This document shows, piece by piece, positions 25,805 to 34,513 of a DNA stretch of 45,796 nt. How positions within the stretch are numbered: the first letter of the stretch is position 1; the number at the start of each line of letters is the position of its first letter. The DNA is from an uncultured bacterium (GTDB lineage Bacteria; Myxococcota_A; UBA9042; PHBI01), in contig CALHXW010000222.1 of NCBI GenBank assembly GCA_938040325.1, forward strand, positions 1 to 45,796. Direction: 5' to 3'. A model generated the notes under the pieces. It was not told the DNA's origin. It searched no databases and saw only the letters and a program-made list of their open reading frames with translations. The translations under genes and the position numbers were made by a program.

Positions 25805-27499
25805 CTAGGGCGCGACGTTGATCTCGCAGGCGGCTGTGTCGGCGTTGCATGCGCCGGCACGAAGCTTCGGGAGCAGGCAGGCGTTGACCACGCTGAGCTG
25901 AGGCTGGCACTCGGTCACCGCGCACTCCAATACGTCGCCTCCGCAGTCTTGAATGCAGCCGCCGAGGCCCGCCATCTGCAGCGGGCACTCGCGGACGCCG
26001 CAGTCGGTGTACACCGGGCCGATGCCGCACTGCACACAGCCGACGCCGGGATAACTGAGGCAGTCGAGGACGCAGAGTGCGTCGTCGTCGTCGCACGTGT
26101 CGATGCACACGTCGAACCCATCGCAGAGGGTTCCGTCGCCGCTCGCGATGTTTGGGGTCATCGTCAGAACGTAGTTCAAGCACATCTCATCGAGAGTGCC
26201 CTCGCCCCACGTGACGTCGCGTGGCGTCTGCGGCTCGCCGTTGACGGTCGGCTGGTTCTCGGCCGTGTTGTCATAGGTGCAGCTGATGCGCAGGGTCTCG
26301 CCCAGGCGGACGTCGACGTGGTCGGCGTCGTCGAACATGTAGACCTGCTGCCAGTTGAAGTCCCAGCTAGGCACGCGCGTCACGCACGACGTCTCGCCGC
26401 TGTAGTGGGTGACATCGACGTCGATGGCCGTGCCCAAGAGGTGCATGTGAGGAATGGTCCCGATGATGGTGCCAGAGACAGGGCTAGGGACCTCTTGGAC
26501 GGCGACGACGTCGCGCTCGTTGGCGGGGATCTGCAGGTTGCCCTTGGCAAGCCCGGCGATCGCCACGTTGTGGGTCGGGCGCTCGGTCATCTGCCAGAGC
26601 CTAGCACCTGACGCGTCGGCAGGGATCTCTGTGTCGGCGGGGATGCCCAGCGTGTTGTAGTGGATCTGGGCGACGAACCGAGAGCCGGCCGGTACGAAGA
26701 ACGCGGCGCCCTCTGGATACACGGTCGGGACCATGCCGGGAACCCAGCCACCGATGAGCGTATCGCCTGGGGTCCCAACGCCGCCGTAGCAGGTGTAGCC
26801 CGGCTGCGCGTCGGCCGCGATGCGGGTCTCAACGGCTGCCACGTCTGCCGCCGGGATCATGTAGAGCAGCACGTGGTGCACGTAGGGGCGCTGGTCGGGC
26901 ACCACGTCGTGGGCTCGGATGTAGAGATCGCTGTCGACGGTCTGCGGGTATAGAAAGCAGCGGTAGTCGTCGGGTCTGGCGCGGTCGGGGACATAGCCAT
27001 CACTCGGCACCAGCTCAAGATCCGCCGGCCCGAGGCTAGCCAGCACGTCCACCGATGCCGGTGGTGCCGTGTAGTCCGCCGGGTCGCCCTCAGCGAAGCC
27101 GTCCTCGGCCCATGCAGCAACGGCAGCAAGGTCGCTCTCGCTCAGGACGCGGGCATCCTTGACGTCGCGGCAGTCAGGGTCCATCGGCCATGGCGGCATC
27201 TGGCCGGACGCGACCGCCGCCACAAGCGAAAACCGTGCGGTGTGAGCCTGCTCAAAGGTGTCGAGGGCGAAGGGCGCGGCCCCCCCGTCGGTGTGGCACG
27301 ACACGCAGTTCTCTTCGATGATGGCTCGCACCGTGCCGTGGTAGGTCGTCGCGCCGGTGCTGTCGGGGGCGTCGCTGTCGGGCGACTGCACGTCCAGCTC
27401 CGACACAGCATCGCTGTCCGCATCGTCGTTCGTGTCGTCTCCGCAGCCGATGACAAGCGCGCACAGGGTCATCGTCAATCGGTTGATTCGTTGTCGCAT
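25805..27499 (-). CDS. PHM-like copper type II monooxygenase with N-terminal cytochrome c motif, lipoprotein
   Basis: 564 residues; ATG 27499 follows GGAGG by 5 nt. The lipobox VIGC (Cys19) precedes an acidic linker. A heme-binding CVSCH (65-69) begins a short cytochrome c-like part. The monooxygenase fold follows with every copper ligand of the peptidylglycine monooxygenase family: HH208-209 (YVHHVLLYM), H280 (AQIHYNT), H351 and H353 (TIPHMHLLG), and M439 (LDEMCLNY). In that family two coppers hydroxylate C-H bonds using an ascorbate-like reductant; here the fused heme may deliver the electrons. The last 110 residues form a Cys-rich domain with about 17 Cys. The substrate is unknown. Confidence 0.9.
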   Translation of the reverse strand: MRQRINRLTMTLCALVIGCGDDTNDDADSDAVSELDVQSPDSDAPDSTGATTYHGTVRAIIEENCVSCHTDGGAAPFALDTFEQAHTARFSLVAAVASGQMPPWPMDPDCRDVKDARVLSESDLAAVAAWAEDGFAEGDPADYTAPPASVDVLASLGPADLELVPSDGYVPDRARPDDYRCFLYPQTVDSDLYIRAHDVVPDQRPYVHHVLLYMIPAADVAAVETRIAADAQPGYTCYGGVGTPGDTLIGGWVPGMVPTVYPEGAAFFVPAGSRFVAQIHYNTLGIPADTEIPADASGARLWQMTERPTHNVAIAGLAKGNLQIPANERDVVAVQEVPSPVSGTIIGTIPHMHLLGTAIDVDVTHYSGETSCVTRVPSWDFNWQQVYMFDDADHVDVRLGETLRISCTYDNTAENQPTVNGEPQTPRDVTWGEGTLDEMCLNYVLTMTPNIASGDGTLCDGFDVCIDTCDDDDALCVLDCLSYPGVGCVQCGIGPVYTDCGVRECPLQMAGLGGCIQDCGGDVLECAVTECQPQLSVVNACLLPKLRAGACNADTAACEINVAP

Positions 27500-27768
27500 C
27501 GACACCTCCGCCAGTCACAGTACCCCAAGGTACGCCTGAGCTGGATCTGACAACAACAACATTGACGTCGAGACCATCCATGCACGCGGTCGAGTTGGCG
27601 GCCGGTCGCTTGCCCTTGCGCCTGTCTCGCGACGTCAGAGCTTCTTTAGCAACGGCCCCCACAAAGCGAACGCTGCGGTCCTGCACGCAACGAAAAAGGT
27701 GATGGCGCAGCGATATCGCTGCACCACCACCTTCGTAGAGGTCTCTTGTTGCGGCGTTGATCGAGTTC

Positions 27769-29766
27769 CTACGGCCCGACGTTCGCTGCTCCACCGTTTG
27801 CACCGGCTGTGCCGCTACCGCCGAGAGACGCGCCGCCGACTCCGCCCAAGCCGCCGGAGCCTTCATTCACGAATGTGTTGGTTGGGTCGAAGTCTGAAGG
27901 GGCTAGTGAACCGCCAGCCGCCCAGACGTATACGCCGAAGCTCGCGCCGCCACAGCCGCCACCACCACCACCGCCGTGGCCGCCCCGGCCGCCGTCGCCG
28001 CCATCGCCGCCGTCGAATGCGCAAAACGACATCAGCCCTTGCCCTGCTGCGCCGCCGCCGCCGCCGAAGCCTGCTGCACCGCCGACGCCGCCGTTGCCGC
28101 CGTTGCCGCCATTGCCGCCATCGCCGCGCGACACAATGTTGTCTGCGACGATCGGGCCCGCGGTGGCCGCGGTCGTGTAGGTGATGAACACACCAAAGCT
28201 GCCACCCCCAGCGGCACCGCCTTGGCCATGCCGAGCGCGGCACCCACCTGATCCGCCGCCGCCGCCGGTGCCACCGATGTCGATGCCGCCGATCGTCGCC
28301 CCGCATTGGTTCCCGAGGACCTCGACGCCTGCGCCTGCGCCGCCTCCGCCTCCGCCACTGCCATGGCTGCCAGACACGCCATCGTCGCCCATGCCGCCGA
28401 CCCAGTGACCGCCGACCACCGCGCCTGCTGGTGTCGCGCAACCCTGTCCGCCAGCTCCGTCCTGGCCAATGCCGCCGGCGGCTCCCGCTTGCGCGGCGAG
28501 GGGTTGGTCATTGGGCGGAGCGCGACACAGCTCACAATCCGATTGCGTCTCGACTTTCAGGTCCCAGCCAGCCTCGCCGCCGACGCCGGGAGCCGGTCCA
28601 TCGCCTTCGCGTCCCTTGTCACCGGATGCCGGAGCGCTGCCCCACTGCGGACAGTTTCCGTCGCCACCAGGACCGCCAGAGACACTGGTGCCGTCACCGC
28701 AGAAGCCTTGGCCACCGGCGCCCCCGAGGGTCTCATGTGCGCTCCCGCAGCTGCGCGTGCCGTTGTTGGCGACCTCGCCGATGTCGTAGGCGTCGACGCC
28801 ATCAAACCCGTCGGTCCCGTTGGCGCCGTCAGCTCCCACGTTGCCGACCGTGCCGTTGCCGCCCGCGCCCGCAAAGATCGCGTTGTCTCGGAGCTCAAAG
28901 AACTCGCCAACGTCGCGGAGGTAGACAGCGTAGCTGTTGGCGCCGCTGACGTTGGCCGAGTTGGGGCCGAAGATCGAGAAGCCGCGCACCACGGTCACCG
29001 CCTGCTGTCCAACCGACACAGCAGTGACGGTTCCCGGCGCGCCGACAACACCGTGCCGACCCAAGATTGCCGTCTCGTACGCCACCGTGTCGCGGGACCT
29101 GAAGTTCGCGGAATAGCCGCCAAACACTCCGACGCCATCGGCAACCATGATGTTCTCGGCGTAAACGCCGGACGCCACATACACGTCTCGCAGACCGAGA
29201 CTGGCCGCTTGCACGATGCCAGCGCCGATGGTGCGTAGGGGCGAGGTCTGGGTGCCAAGGGCCGCGTCATCACCATTGCGCGCAACGAACACTCCATTGT
29301 CGGCTTCACCATCGATGCCGTCGCAGTTGGTGTCGATGCCATCGCCGGCGAGGTCGGGTCCCGGCTGGAGGTCGCACTCGCGGTTGGGAACGCAGACGAA
29401 AGCGATGTCGGCGCCGTCCGAGCTGATCGACTTGCAGTCAAAGCGCTCGGGGCAGACCTCTTCGCATAGCTTGGTGCAGATGTAGCCATCCCAGCCTTCG
29501 ACGCACCAACCGCTGAGGCACTCGACGTTGCTCTGGCATGGCCAGCCGAGCTCGCCCTCTGTGACCTCTACGTCATCGGCAGGGGTGGTGTCTTCGGCGC
29601 TGGTGTCGCCAAACGTGTCGTCGCCTGAGATGGTGTCGAAGGTCTGCTGCGAGTCATCGTTCAGAACGTCGGTGACCATGCCGTCAGGCGCGTCATCGGC
29701 GCACGAGCACAGAAGTGCGACAGTGGCAGCAGTCCAGAGATATTGGGGGAGACGAAGCCGGTTCAT
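27769..29766 (-). CDS. Gly-rich surface lipoprotein, probable beta-helix
   Basis: 665 residues with lipobox ALLCSC (about Cys22), an acidic Asp/Thr spacer, a Cys-rich segment (PCQSNVECLSGWCVEG) and a MopE-like stretch (LAGDGIDTNCDGIDGE). Residues about 165-290 have DUF1565/beta-helix-like strands (TSPLRTIGAGIVQAASLG, DVYVASGVYAENIMV). The final 370 residues are about 40% Gly in GGxGG-type tracts with Ala, like PE-PGRS or adhesin repeats. Such proteins are usually surface-exposed. Dense GCC/GGC tracts at 27.8-28.5 kb come from these Gly codons. The 263 bp upstream of 27769 show no gene. Confidence 0.85.
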   Translation of the reverse strand: MNRLRLPQYLWTAATVALLCSCADDAPDGMVTDVLNDDSQQTFDTISGDDTFGDTSAEDTTPADDVEVTEGELGWPCQSNVECLSGWCVEGWDGYICTKLCEEVCPERFDCKSISSDGADIAFVCVPNRECDLQPGPDLAGDGIDTNCDGIDGEADNGVFVARNGDDAALGTQTSPLRTIGAGIVQAASLGLRDVYVASGVYAENIMVADGVGVFGGYSANFRSRDTVAYETAILGRHGVVGAPGTVTAVSVGQQAVTVVRGFSIFGPNSANVSGANSYAVYLRDVGEFFELRDNAIFAGAGGNGTVGNVGADGANGTDGFDGVDAYDIGEVANNGTRSCGSAHETLGGAGGQGFCGDGTSVSGGPGGDGNCPQWGSAPASGDKGREGDGPAPGVGGEAGWDLKVETQSDCELCRAPPNDQPLAAQAGAAGGIGQDGAGGQGCATPAGAVVGGHWVGGMGDDGVSGSHGSGGGGGGAGAGVEVLGNQCGATIGGIDIGGTGGGGGSGGCRARHGQGGAAGGGSFGVFITYTTAATAGPIVADNIVSRGDGGNGGNGGNGGVGGAAGFGGGGGAAGQGLMSFCAFDGGDGGDGGRGGHGGGGGGGCGGASFGVYVWAAGGSLAPSDFDPTNTFVNEGSGGLGGVGGASLGGSGTAGANGGAANVGP

Positions 29767-29839
29767 GGCAGTCCTTCGGGGTTCGTTGCGGGGGCTGAGC
29801 GGCAGGTGGAGGTCAGAATCGAGCGGTGGGATATGACAA

Positions 29840-29868
29840 CGGCGGCACCCGTGAGTCGGGTGCCGCCG
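29840..29868 (-). terminator. Perfect 11-bp hairpin, terminator-like
   Basis: CGGCGGCACCC (29840-29850) and GGGTGCCGCCG (29858-29868) are perfect complements with a 7-nt loop. It lies just past the acidic-lipoprotein gene on the minus strand; a second hairpin, CGCTGTT/AACAGCG (29882-29899), sits between them. Only a weak T-run follows on the minus strand. Confidence 0.6.
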
Positions 29869-29929
29869 CTAGTATGCGCGACGCTGTTTAACAACAGCGG
29901 CTGAGTGGGCGGTTAGGCCCGAGCATCCC

Positions 29930-30712
29930 CTATCGCCCAACCGGGCCGTCGTAGGGGCCGCTGAACTCGCCGTCGCCGCAGTCGAGATCGTCAGGGCGAT
30001 CGAAGCGCTCGCCGTAGCCCGGACCGTCGCTGGACTTGTTGTTGCCAGCCTTGACCCAAACCGCGGTGGGGTCGCAGTCTGCCGAGATCGTGGCCGAGTA
30101 GTGGCCGCTGAGGTTGTCGAACTTGACGTCTTCGGCACCGTCACAGGCCACGACGACGTTGCTGAGCTCCTTGCAGGAAACGACTTCGACAAAGTCGCAG
30201 CCCCAGATCACTTCGATGTCGTCGATGCTGCCCATGAAGCTGCACTCGAGGACCCCTTCTTCGTCCTCACCGTCGCCGCAGGCCGGGTGGGGCTCGTCGT
30301 CGCGGCAGTCATTGCGCTCTGGCTCATCGCCATACTCAAACGTGTAGCCCTCTGGCTCTTCCTCGTCGGTGGGCTCTTCCTCGTCGGTGGGCTCTTCCTC
30401 AACGGGGTCGCCGTAGGGGTCCGACGGTGTCTCTTCTTCGGTCGGGACGTCGCCATCAGCAGGGACACCATCGAGGCCGTCTGTCCCGCCGGGGCCCGCG
30501 CTACCGTCATCGAGCGCCTCGCCGGACTCTGTTCCGCTCCCTTCGTCAGCTGGCGTGCCGTCATCGGCTGTGCCGTCATCTCCGCCGTAGGTAATCCCTG
30601 GGCCGCCTTCTTCGAGCGCGCTGCTCACTCCGCCCAGCTCTTCCGGCTGTTCGTAGTTGTTGGCACAGCCGATCGCTAGCGACGCAATCCCGATAACAAA
30701 AATCTTACGCAT
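29930..30712 (-). CDS. Highly acidic lipoprotein with Cys-containing C-terminal domain
   Basis: 260 residues from ATG 30712 (GGAG 8 nt upstream). The lipobox LAIGC (Cys16) leads to a linker of about 110 residues dominated by Asp, Glu, Gly and Pro with tandem EEPTDE units. The C-terminal 110 residues contain eight Cys (for example CSFMGSIDDIEVIWGC, CKELSNVVVACDG) and look like a small beta-rich disulfide domain, with the pattern of a right-handed beta-strand repeat (VEVVSCKELSNVVVACDGAE). Function unknown; surface display is likely. It is the middle of a run of lipoprotein genes. Confidence 0.78.
   Translation of the reverse strand: MRKIFVIGIASLAIGCANNYEQPEELGGVSSALEEGGPGITYGGDDGTADDGTPADEGSGTESGEALDDGSAGPGGTDGLDGVPADGDVPTEEETPSDPYGDPVEEEPTDEEEPTDEEEPEGYTFEYGDEPERNDCRDDEPHPACGDGEDEEGVLECSFMGSIDDIEVIWGCDFVEVVSCKELSNVVVACDGAEDVKFDNLSGHYSATISADCDPTAVWVKAGNNKSSDGPGYGERFDRPDDLDCGDGEFSGPYDGPVGR
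30354..30400 (-). repeat. 18-bp perfect tandem repeat inside the acidic lipoprotein gene
   Basis: GGCTCTTCCTCGTCGGTG occurs at 30354-30371 and 30372-30389, with a partial third unit to 30400. It encodes EEPTDE repeats. Unit length is a multiple of three, so gain or loss of units changes spacer length without a frameshift. Confidence 0.9.
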
Positions 30713-30819
30713 ACTTGTCTCCGTGTTCTCCAATGGACTGGGGGCATCCATCGTGTTGTGAATACTAGCTACACGCGCAAAGACCTGCAAACGGAATGTG
30801 AATAGAGTGTGACCTTCAA

Positions 30820-30840
30820 GAAACCCGGATGGGGTTTTGG
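30820..30840 (-). terminator. Short hairpin past the IgGFc-like gene
   Basis: AAACCC (30821-30826) and GGGTTT (30832-30837) pair around GGATG/C. It lies about 50 nt past the minus-strand stop at 30893. The stem is short, so it is a weak terminator candidate. Confidence 0.35.
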
Positions 30841-30892
30841 TATGAGGCTTTCGCGCGCCTTTGGCTGCATGTGCCTGTTTTTAATAGCTATT

Positions 30893-33214
30893 CTATTTGT
30901 CCGAAAGGGCGGCGCCTGCCGGGTATCCATATGAGACGTCGTTGTCAAAGCCGTATACTGAGATGCTGAACTTTTCGCTGGATGTCGCAACATGCACCCC
31001 GTCGCTGATGGGGCGACGCCAGACGTCAAAGTCTGCAAGCTGTTCCGTGGGTGGTCCGAGGGCGACGCCATCGAGCTCGACCACGGCACCGCGTGGGCCG
31101 ACGACCGTGATGTAGTCGTCGACGAACCCCGACGGCACCAAGAATACAAAGTCGGATCGGAACTGGTTGGTCGACAGCATCACGAGCATTGCTGGATCAC
31201 CGACTGGCTCGCAGCGTTCTCCACTACAGAGATGCCCAGTTGGACAGTCCGCGTCTGATGCGCATGCTGGTTCCACGCATCGATTGGGGCCCACGGGGTC
31301 TCCAAAGAACCGTCCGGGGAGGCAGCGGTAACCAGCATCGGGGCAGGCGTCTGGGAGTGGGCACGACTCGGCGCATCGTGCGCCGGTCTCAAATGGGAAA
31401 CACTGGGCCGAGCCTCCACATCCCGAGTCCTGGTCGCATGCATCGCCAATGCAGACCTGAGCACCATCGGAAAGCACGAGGCATCCGGCGCTGGCGCTAC
31501 ACGATGTGTCTGCTGCGCACTCGTTCGTGCAAAAGCCGCTTCGACACACCGCAGGACCGCTGCAGTCAGCAGCACCATTGCAAGGCGTAGGCAGGCAGTG
31601 GCCGTTGCCGACGCTCACCTCACCGGGGCCGCCAGCGGCCAGGCACTGGCTGCCAGCATGCTCGCAGTCGCTACTGCCTACCTCACACAACGCCAGGCAA
31701 CGCCTCTCGCCCCCTGGGCTGGTCGCAAGGCAACGCTCGCTCGCTTTGCAGTCTGCATCGGCCGCGCAGGGCTGGCCCTGGGAGGTCGCTTCGTGACTTG
31801 AGGCGAGGATCTGTACGACCTGAATGGGTTGGTCGGCTGTGACCACAAAACTCTGACGGCTCACAACCTCGACGACCTCGCCTGCAGTCACAGCACGCTC
31901 CGCGATGACAGGCGGGTCGAACGTGAGCGTTGTGTCCGCGGCGGCGACGACGCGCCAGTAGTCAGGTGCCAACCCCCTTTGAATGGATGAAGCTGCGACC
32001 ACCGACGTGCCCCAAGTCGAGATGGGCAGGAGCTGCTGCTCAAGGTGGTCGGCGCAACATCGCTCCGCCGTCCGTGTCTGACGGTTGCCGCTGAACACGA
32101 CCACCGGTTTCGTGGCCGAGATGGTCGTTCCGGAGAGATCACCAGCAGCGTCGGCGCTGAGGTTGAGTACCGTGCCGCCATGGACGGTGGCCGTGTGAGT
32201 TGCGGCGGCCGCGATCGTCGGGACACCCGCACCACTGGCGATCGTGGCGGTCGGTGTGACTGTTACCTCGGTGTTGGCGAAGACGCCTACGACGGTCACG
32301 AACCCGCTGCGGGCGCCAGTCAAGGCGATGTAGTCAGTGCCGACGCCACCCGCTGGCAAGAGCAGCGACGCGTCGTTGCTGAAGACAGGCCGGTCGTTGT
32401 CAAGCGGGTTGAACTGATAGGCGATGAAGGGGCGAGTGCCGCTGAGATAGAACGACTCGGCACCGAGTGACGTGCCAATGGTGTTGCGCGTTCCCAGCTC
32501 GAAGACGTGGAGCTCGCGCGGGGCAAGACTCTGGACATCAATGACGTCGCCACCGAACCGGTCATGGACGGCCACCTCGAGGCTTAGCACCGGGTGCGGG
32601 TTGGACACGATCACCGCGAAGTTCGCGTTGGAGGGGTGCTCTTCAGGAGGGACGTCGAGCGTGACGTCCCCGTTCTGCAGGTCGACAGCGAAGTAATCGC
32701 AGCCAACGTTGACGCTCGCCTTGATGTCGCTCGCGCACGGATCGAGACAGAAGCCGTTGAAGCACTCGAGGCCCGGATCGCAGGTCTGAGCGAGGAATGT
32801 GGCTTGACCAAGCTCGTCGCACTCCAGGATCTCGTTGTTCTCAGCGCCACTGCACGTGCGCTGTCCGGGATTGCAAACCAATGCCCCATCGAGGTCCGCG
32901 CTCGAGTCCATGTCGCTCGCGTCGCCTGCAGTGTCGCTTGCCGCATCGCCGCCTTGAGTGCTCTTGGCGTCGTGGCCACAGCTCGACGCTGCGACCAAGA
33001 GCGTGAACATGGCCGTGAGTAACCCAGGAGCGAGCGCCCGTGAGACACGCGTCGGGCGATCGTTGTTCGTCAGGCACGCCTTGGTCACCTCGTCCGAGCG
33101 GACTTGGAGTTCGTCACCGCCGCTCGGTCCGAGTGTCAGAACGCCGCTAGCGCGATCTCGACCGCGACGGAAGAACGCTAACAGCCTGCGTCGTGAGAAG
33201 GTCGCTCCACTCAT
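30893..33214 (-). CDS. IgGFc-binding-like lipoprotein with EGF/Dickkopf-like Cys-rich middle
   Basis: 773 residues in the frame shown, but the start is uncertain. The first 68 residues are not signal-like, and the lipobox is MFTLLVAASSC (about Cys79). A GTG at 33088 would give a normal signal peptide. Residues about 150-470 match the IgGFc-binding N-terminal pattern known from myxobacteria (FELGTRNTIGTSLGAESFYL, LPAGGVGTDYIALTG, KPVVVFSGNRQT, CCADHLEQQLLPISTWG). A Cys-rich region of four to five CxxDxxC-type modules (about 480-680) follows, and a second IgGFc-like piece closes the protein (TNQFRSDFVFLVPSGF). A surface adhesin-like role is inferred. Confidence 0.82.
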   Translation of the reverse strand: MSGATFSRRRLLAFFRRGRDRASGVLTLGPSGGDELQVRSDEVTKACLTNNDRPTRVSRALAPGLLTAMFTLLVAASSCGHDAKSTQGGDAASDTAGDASDMDSSADLDGALVCNPGQRTCSGAENNEILECDELGQATFLAQTCDPGLECFNGFCLDPCASDIKASVNVGCDYFAVDLQNGDVTLDVPPEEHPSNANFAVIVSNPHPVLSLEVAVHDRFGGDVIDVQSLAPRELHVFELGTRNTIGTSLGAESFYLSGTRPFIAYQFNPLDNDRPVFSNDASLLLPAGGVGTDYIALTGARSGFVTVVGVFANTEVTVTPTATIASGAGVPTIAAAATHTATVHGGTVLNLSADAAGDLSGTTISATKPVVVFSGNRQTRTAERCCADHLEQQLLPISTWGTSVVAASSIQRGLAPDYWRVVAAADTTLTFDPPVIAERAVTAGEVVEVVSRQSFVVTADQPIQVVQILASSHEATSQGQPCAADADCKASERCLATSPGGERRCLALCEVGSSDCEHAGSQCLAAGGPGEVSVGNGHCLPTPCNGAADCSGPAVCRSGFCTNECAADTSCSASAGCLVLSDGAQVCIGDACDQDSGCGGSAQCFPFETGARCAESCPLPDACPDAGYRCLPGRFFGDPVGPNRCVEPACASDADCPTGHLCSGERCEPVGDPAMLVMLSTNQFRSDFVFLVPSGFVDDYITVVGPRGAVVELDGVALGPPTEQLADFDVWRRPISDGVHVATSSEKFSISVYGFDNDVSYGYPAGAALSDK

Positions 33215-33229
33215 GGGTGCTGCCTTCGT

Positions 33230-33610
33230 CTAGTTCGAGGGAGGTACGCAGGCCTTGCCCGCATCGGTGTCCGCCCAGGTGATGCTGCCCGAGCAGTTCG
33301 ACTCGTTGGCGGCGTCGCGGTTGGCGTTGCACTCGGACTTGGAGCTGCAGGTGCGGAAGCAGTAGTTGACGTTGTCGTCGTGGGTCACGCACGCGCTCGT
33401 GCTCGGACAGTCTGCGTCGACGGTGCAGCCGCTCACGCCGCAGTACCCGCCCTTGAACTGCTGGAGGCAGACCTGGCCGTCGTCCTCGAGGCAGTCGGCG
33501 TTCGTGGTGCACTGCGCGCCAATGCCTAGGCGGTCCGCCTCAGTCTCGTCTCCACAGCTGGGGAATACGACGAGGCAGGCCAGGGCGAGCGCCGAGATAA
33601 GGAATTTCAT
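33230..33610 (-). CDS. Small Cys-rich lipoprotein
   Basis: 126 residues from ATG 33610 with GGAG 7 nt upstream. The signal (MKFLISALALACLVVFPSC) ends in a lipobox at Cys19. The rest is a disulfide-type module with about 12 Cys in the pattern CTTNADCLEDDGQVC, CGVSGCTVDADCPSTSAC, CFRTCSSKSEC. This resembles the Cys-rich modules of the neighbouring larger lipoprotein. The next gene begins 15 bp after its stop, so the two are probably cotranscribed. Function unknown. Confidence 0.83.
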   Translation of the reverse strand: MKFLISALALACLVVFPSCGDETEADRLGIGAQCTTNADCLEDDGQVCLQQFKGGYCGVSGCTVDADCPSTSACVTHDDNVNYCFRTCSSKSECNANRDAANESNCSGSITWADTDAGKACVPPSN

Positions 33611-33806
33611 TGTTTTCTCCAAGAGCCAGTTGTCAGCCGACACTACCTGCATGCAGCTGTGTGTCCAAGATGTCTTACTGTGTCATTTTTACCCGAGTCG
33701 AGAATACGGAACGCGCAACCCCAAAGCTGGCCGAGGATGCGCCGCGTGAGGGAGCTTGCCGGCACGCTGCTGTGGCCCATTGGTGCGTGAAGCCGTGGTG
33801 ACTATC

Positions 33807-34250
33807 ATGGTCGGCATGACGGGCCAGCGAAACGTGTCGACATCCGATCAGCTCCCCGAGCGCCTAGTCCTCTATGATGGTGCCTGCGGGCTCTGTCATC
33901 ATGCGGTTCGCGCGCTGCTCAAGCGAGACCGCCAGCAACGTCTTTGGTTTGCTCCGCTGCAAGGCGAGACGGCGGGCCAGGTGCGGACGCGGCATCCAGA
34001 GCTGCCGACCGATCTATCCAGTGTCGCGTACGTCGACAGCGGGCGGCTATGGCTCCGCTCAGCGGCGTTCTTTCGTATGGCGCGGGCTCTGCCCTATCCG
34101 TCGCGGGCGGCGAGCTGGCTCTGGATCATTCCGCGTCCGCTCACAGACTTGGTCTATCGCGGAGTCGCCGCCATCCGCTACCGCGTGTGGGGCGAGCTGG
34201 AGACGTGCTCGCTACCGAGCCCAGAGCAGCGCGCGCGCTTTCTGGACTGA
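33807..34250 (+). CDS. DCC-family thiol-disulfide oxidoreductase-like protein (DUF393)
   Basis: 147 residues. LVLYDGACGLCHHAVRALLK contains the DxxCxxC signature (Asp24, Cys27, Cys30) of the DUF393/YuxK family, predicted to have a thioredoxin-like fold. A later helix (SAAFFRMARALPYP) and the W/RP region (LWIIPRPLTDLVYRGVA) also fit. No signal peptide. The exact start is open: ATG 33807 and ATG 33816 are both possible. It is divergent from the Cys-rich lipoprotein gene. Confidence 0.87.
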   Translation: MVGMTGQRNVSTSDQLPERLVLYDGACGLCHHAVRALLKRDRQQRLWFAPLQGETAGQVRTRHPELPTDLSSVAYVDSGRLWLRSAAFFRMARALPYPSRAASWLWIIPRPLTDLVYRGVAAIRYRVWGELETCSLPSPEQRARFLD

Positions 34251-34513
34251 CTCGCCTGGCCGAGCGGCCGGAGTGGACCGCCAGCGGGCGAGCGTCCCCA
34301 GCGGCCCCGGTCCGCGCGGCCAAGACGGCAGCGCCATCTAAGAAAGTTTGCCCTCCGTGAGCGCTCGCGGTCCGTCTCAGCATGGCTCACACACACCAGC
34401 TCGCTGACGCCGCGCGTCTCAAGCGCTTGCCTAGAGGTCAGCGGAACTCGCGACGGCGAGGGAGACCTGTGTCGGGCCGCACTCTGCAAACCACCCAACT
34501 GTCTGGAGGGGCC

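Noticed and set aside
25322..26611. 429-codon open frame on the plus strand
   Set aside because: Covers parts of two real minus-strand genes and repeat B2. The start of the product is mostly Arg/Cys/Pro, an artefact of GC-rich antisense codons.
27800..28500. Dense GCC/GGC tracts suggesting a CRISPR array or satellite
   Set aside because: No fixed-length direct repeats with unique spacers. The tracts are Gly codons in the Gly-rich lipoprotein gene.
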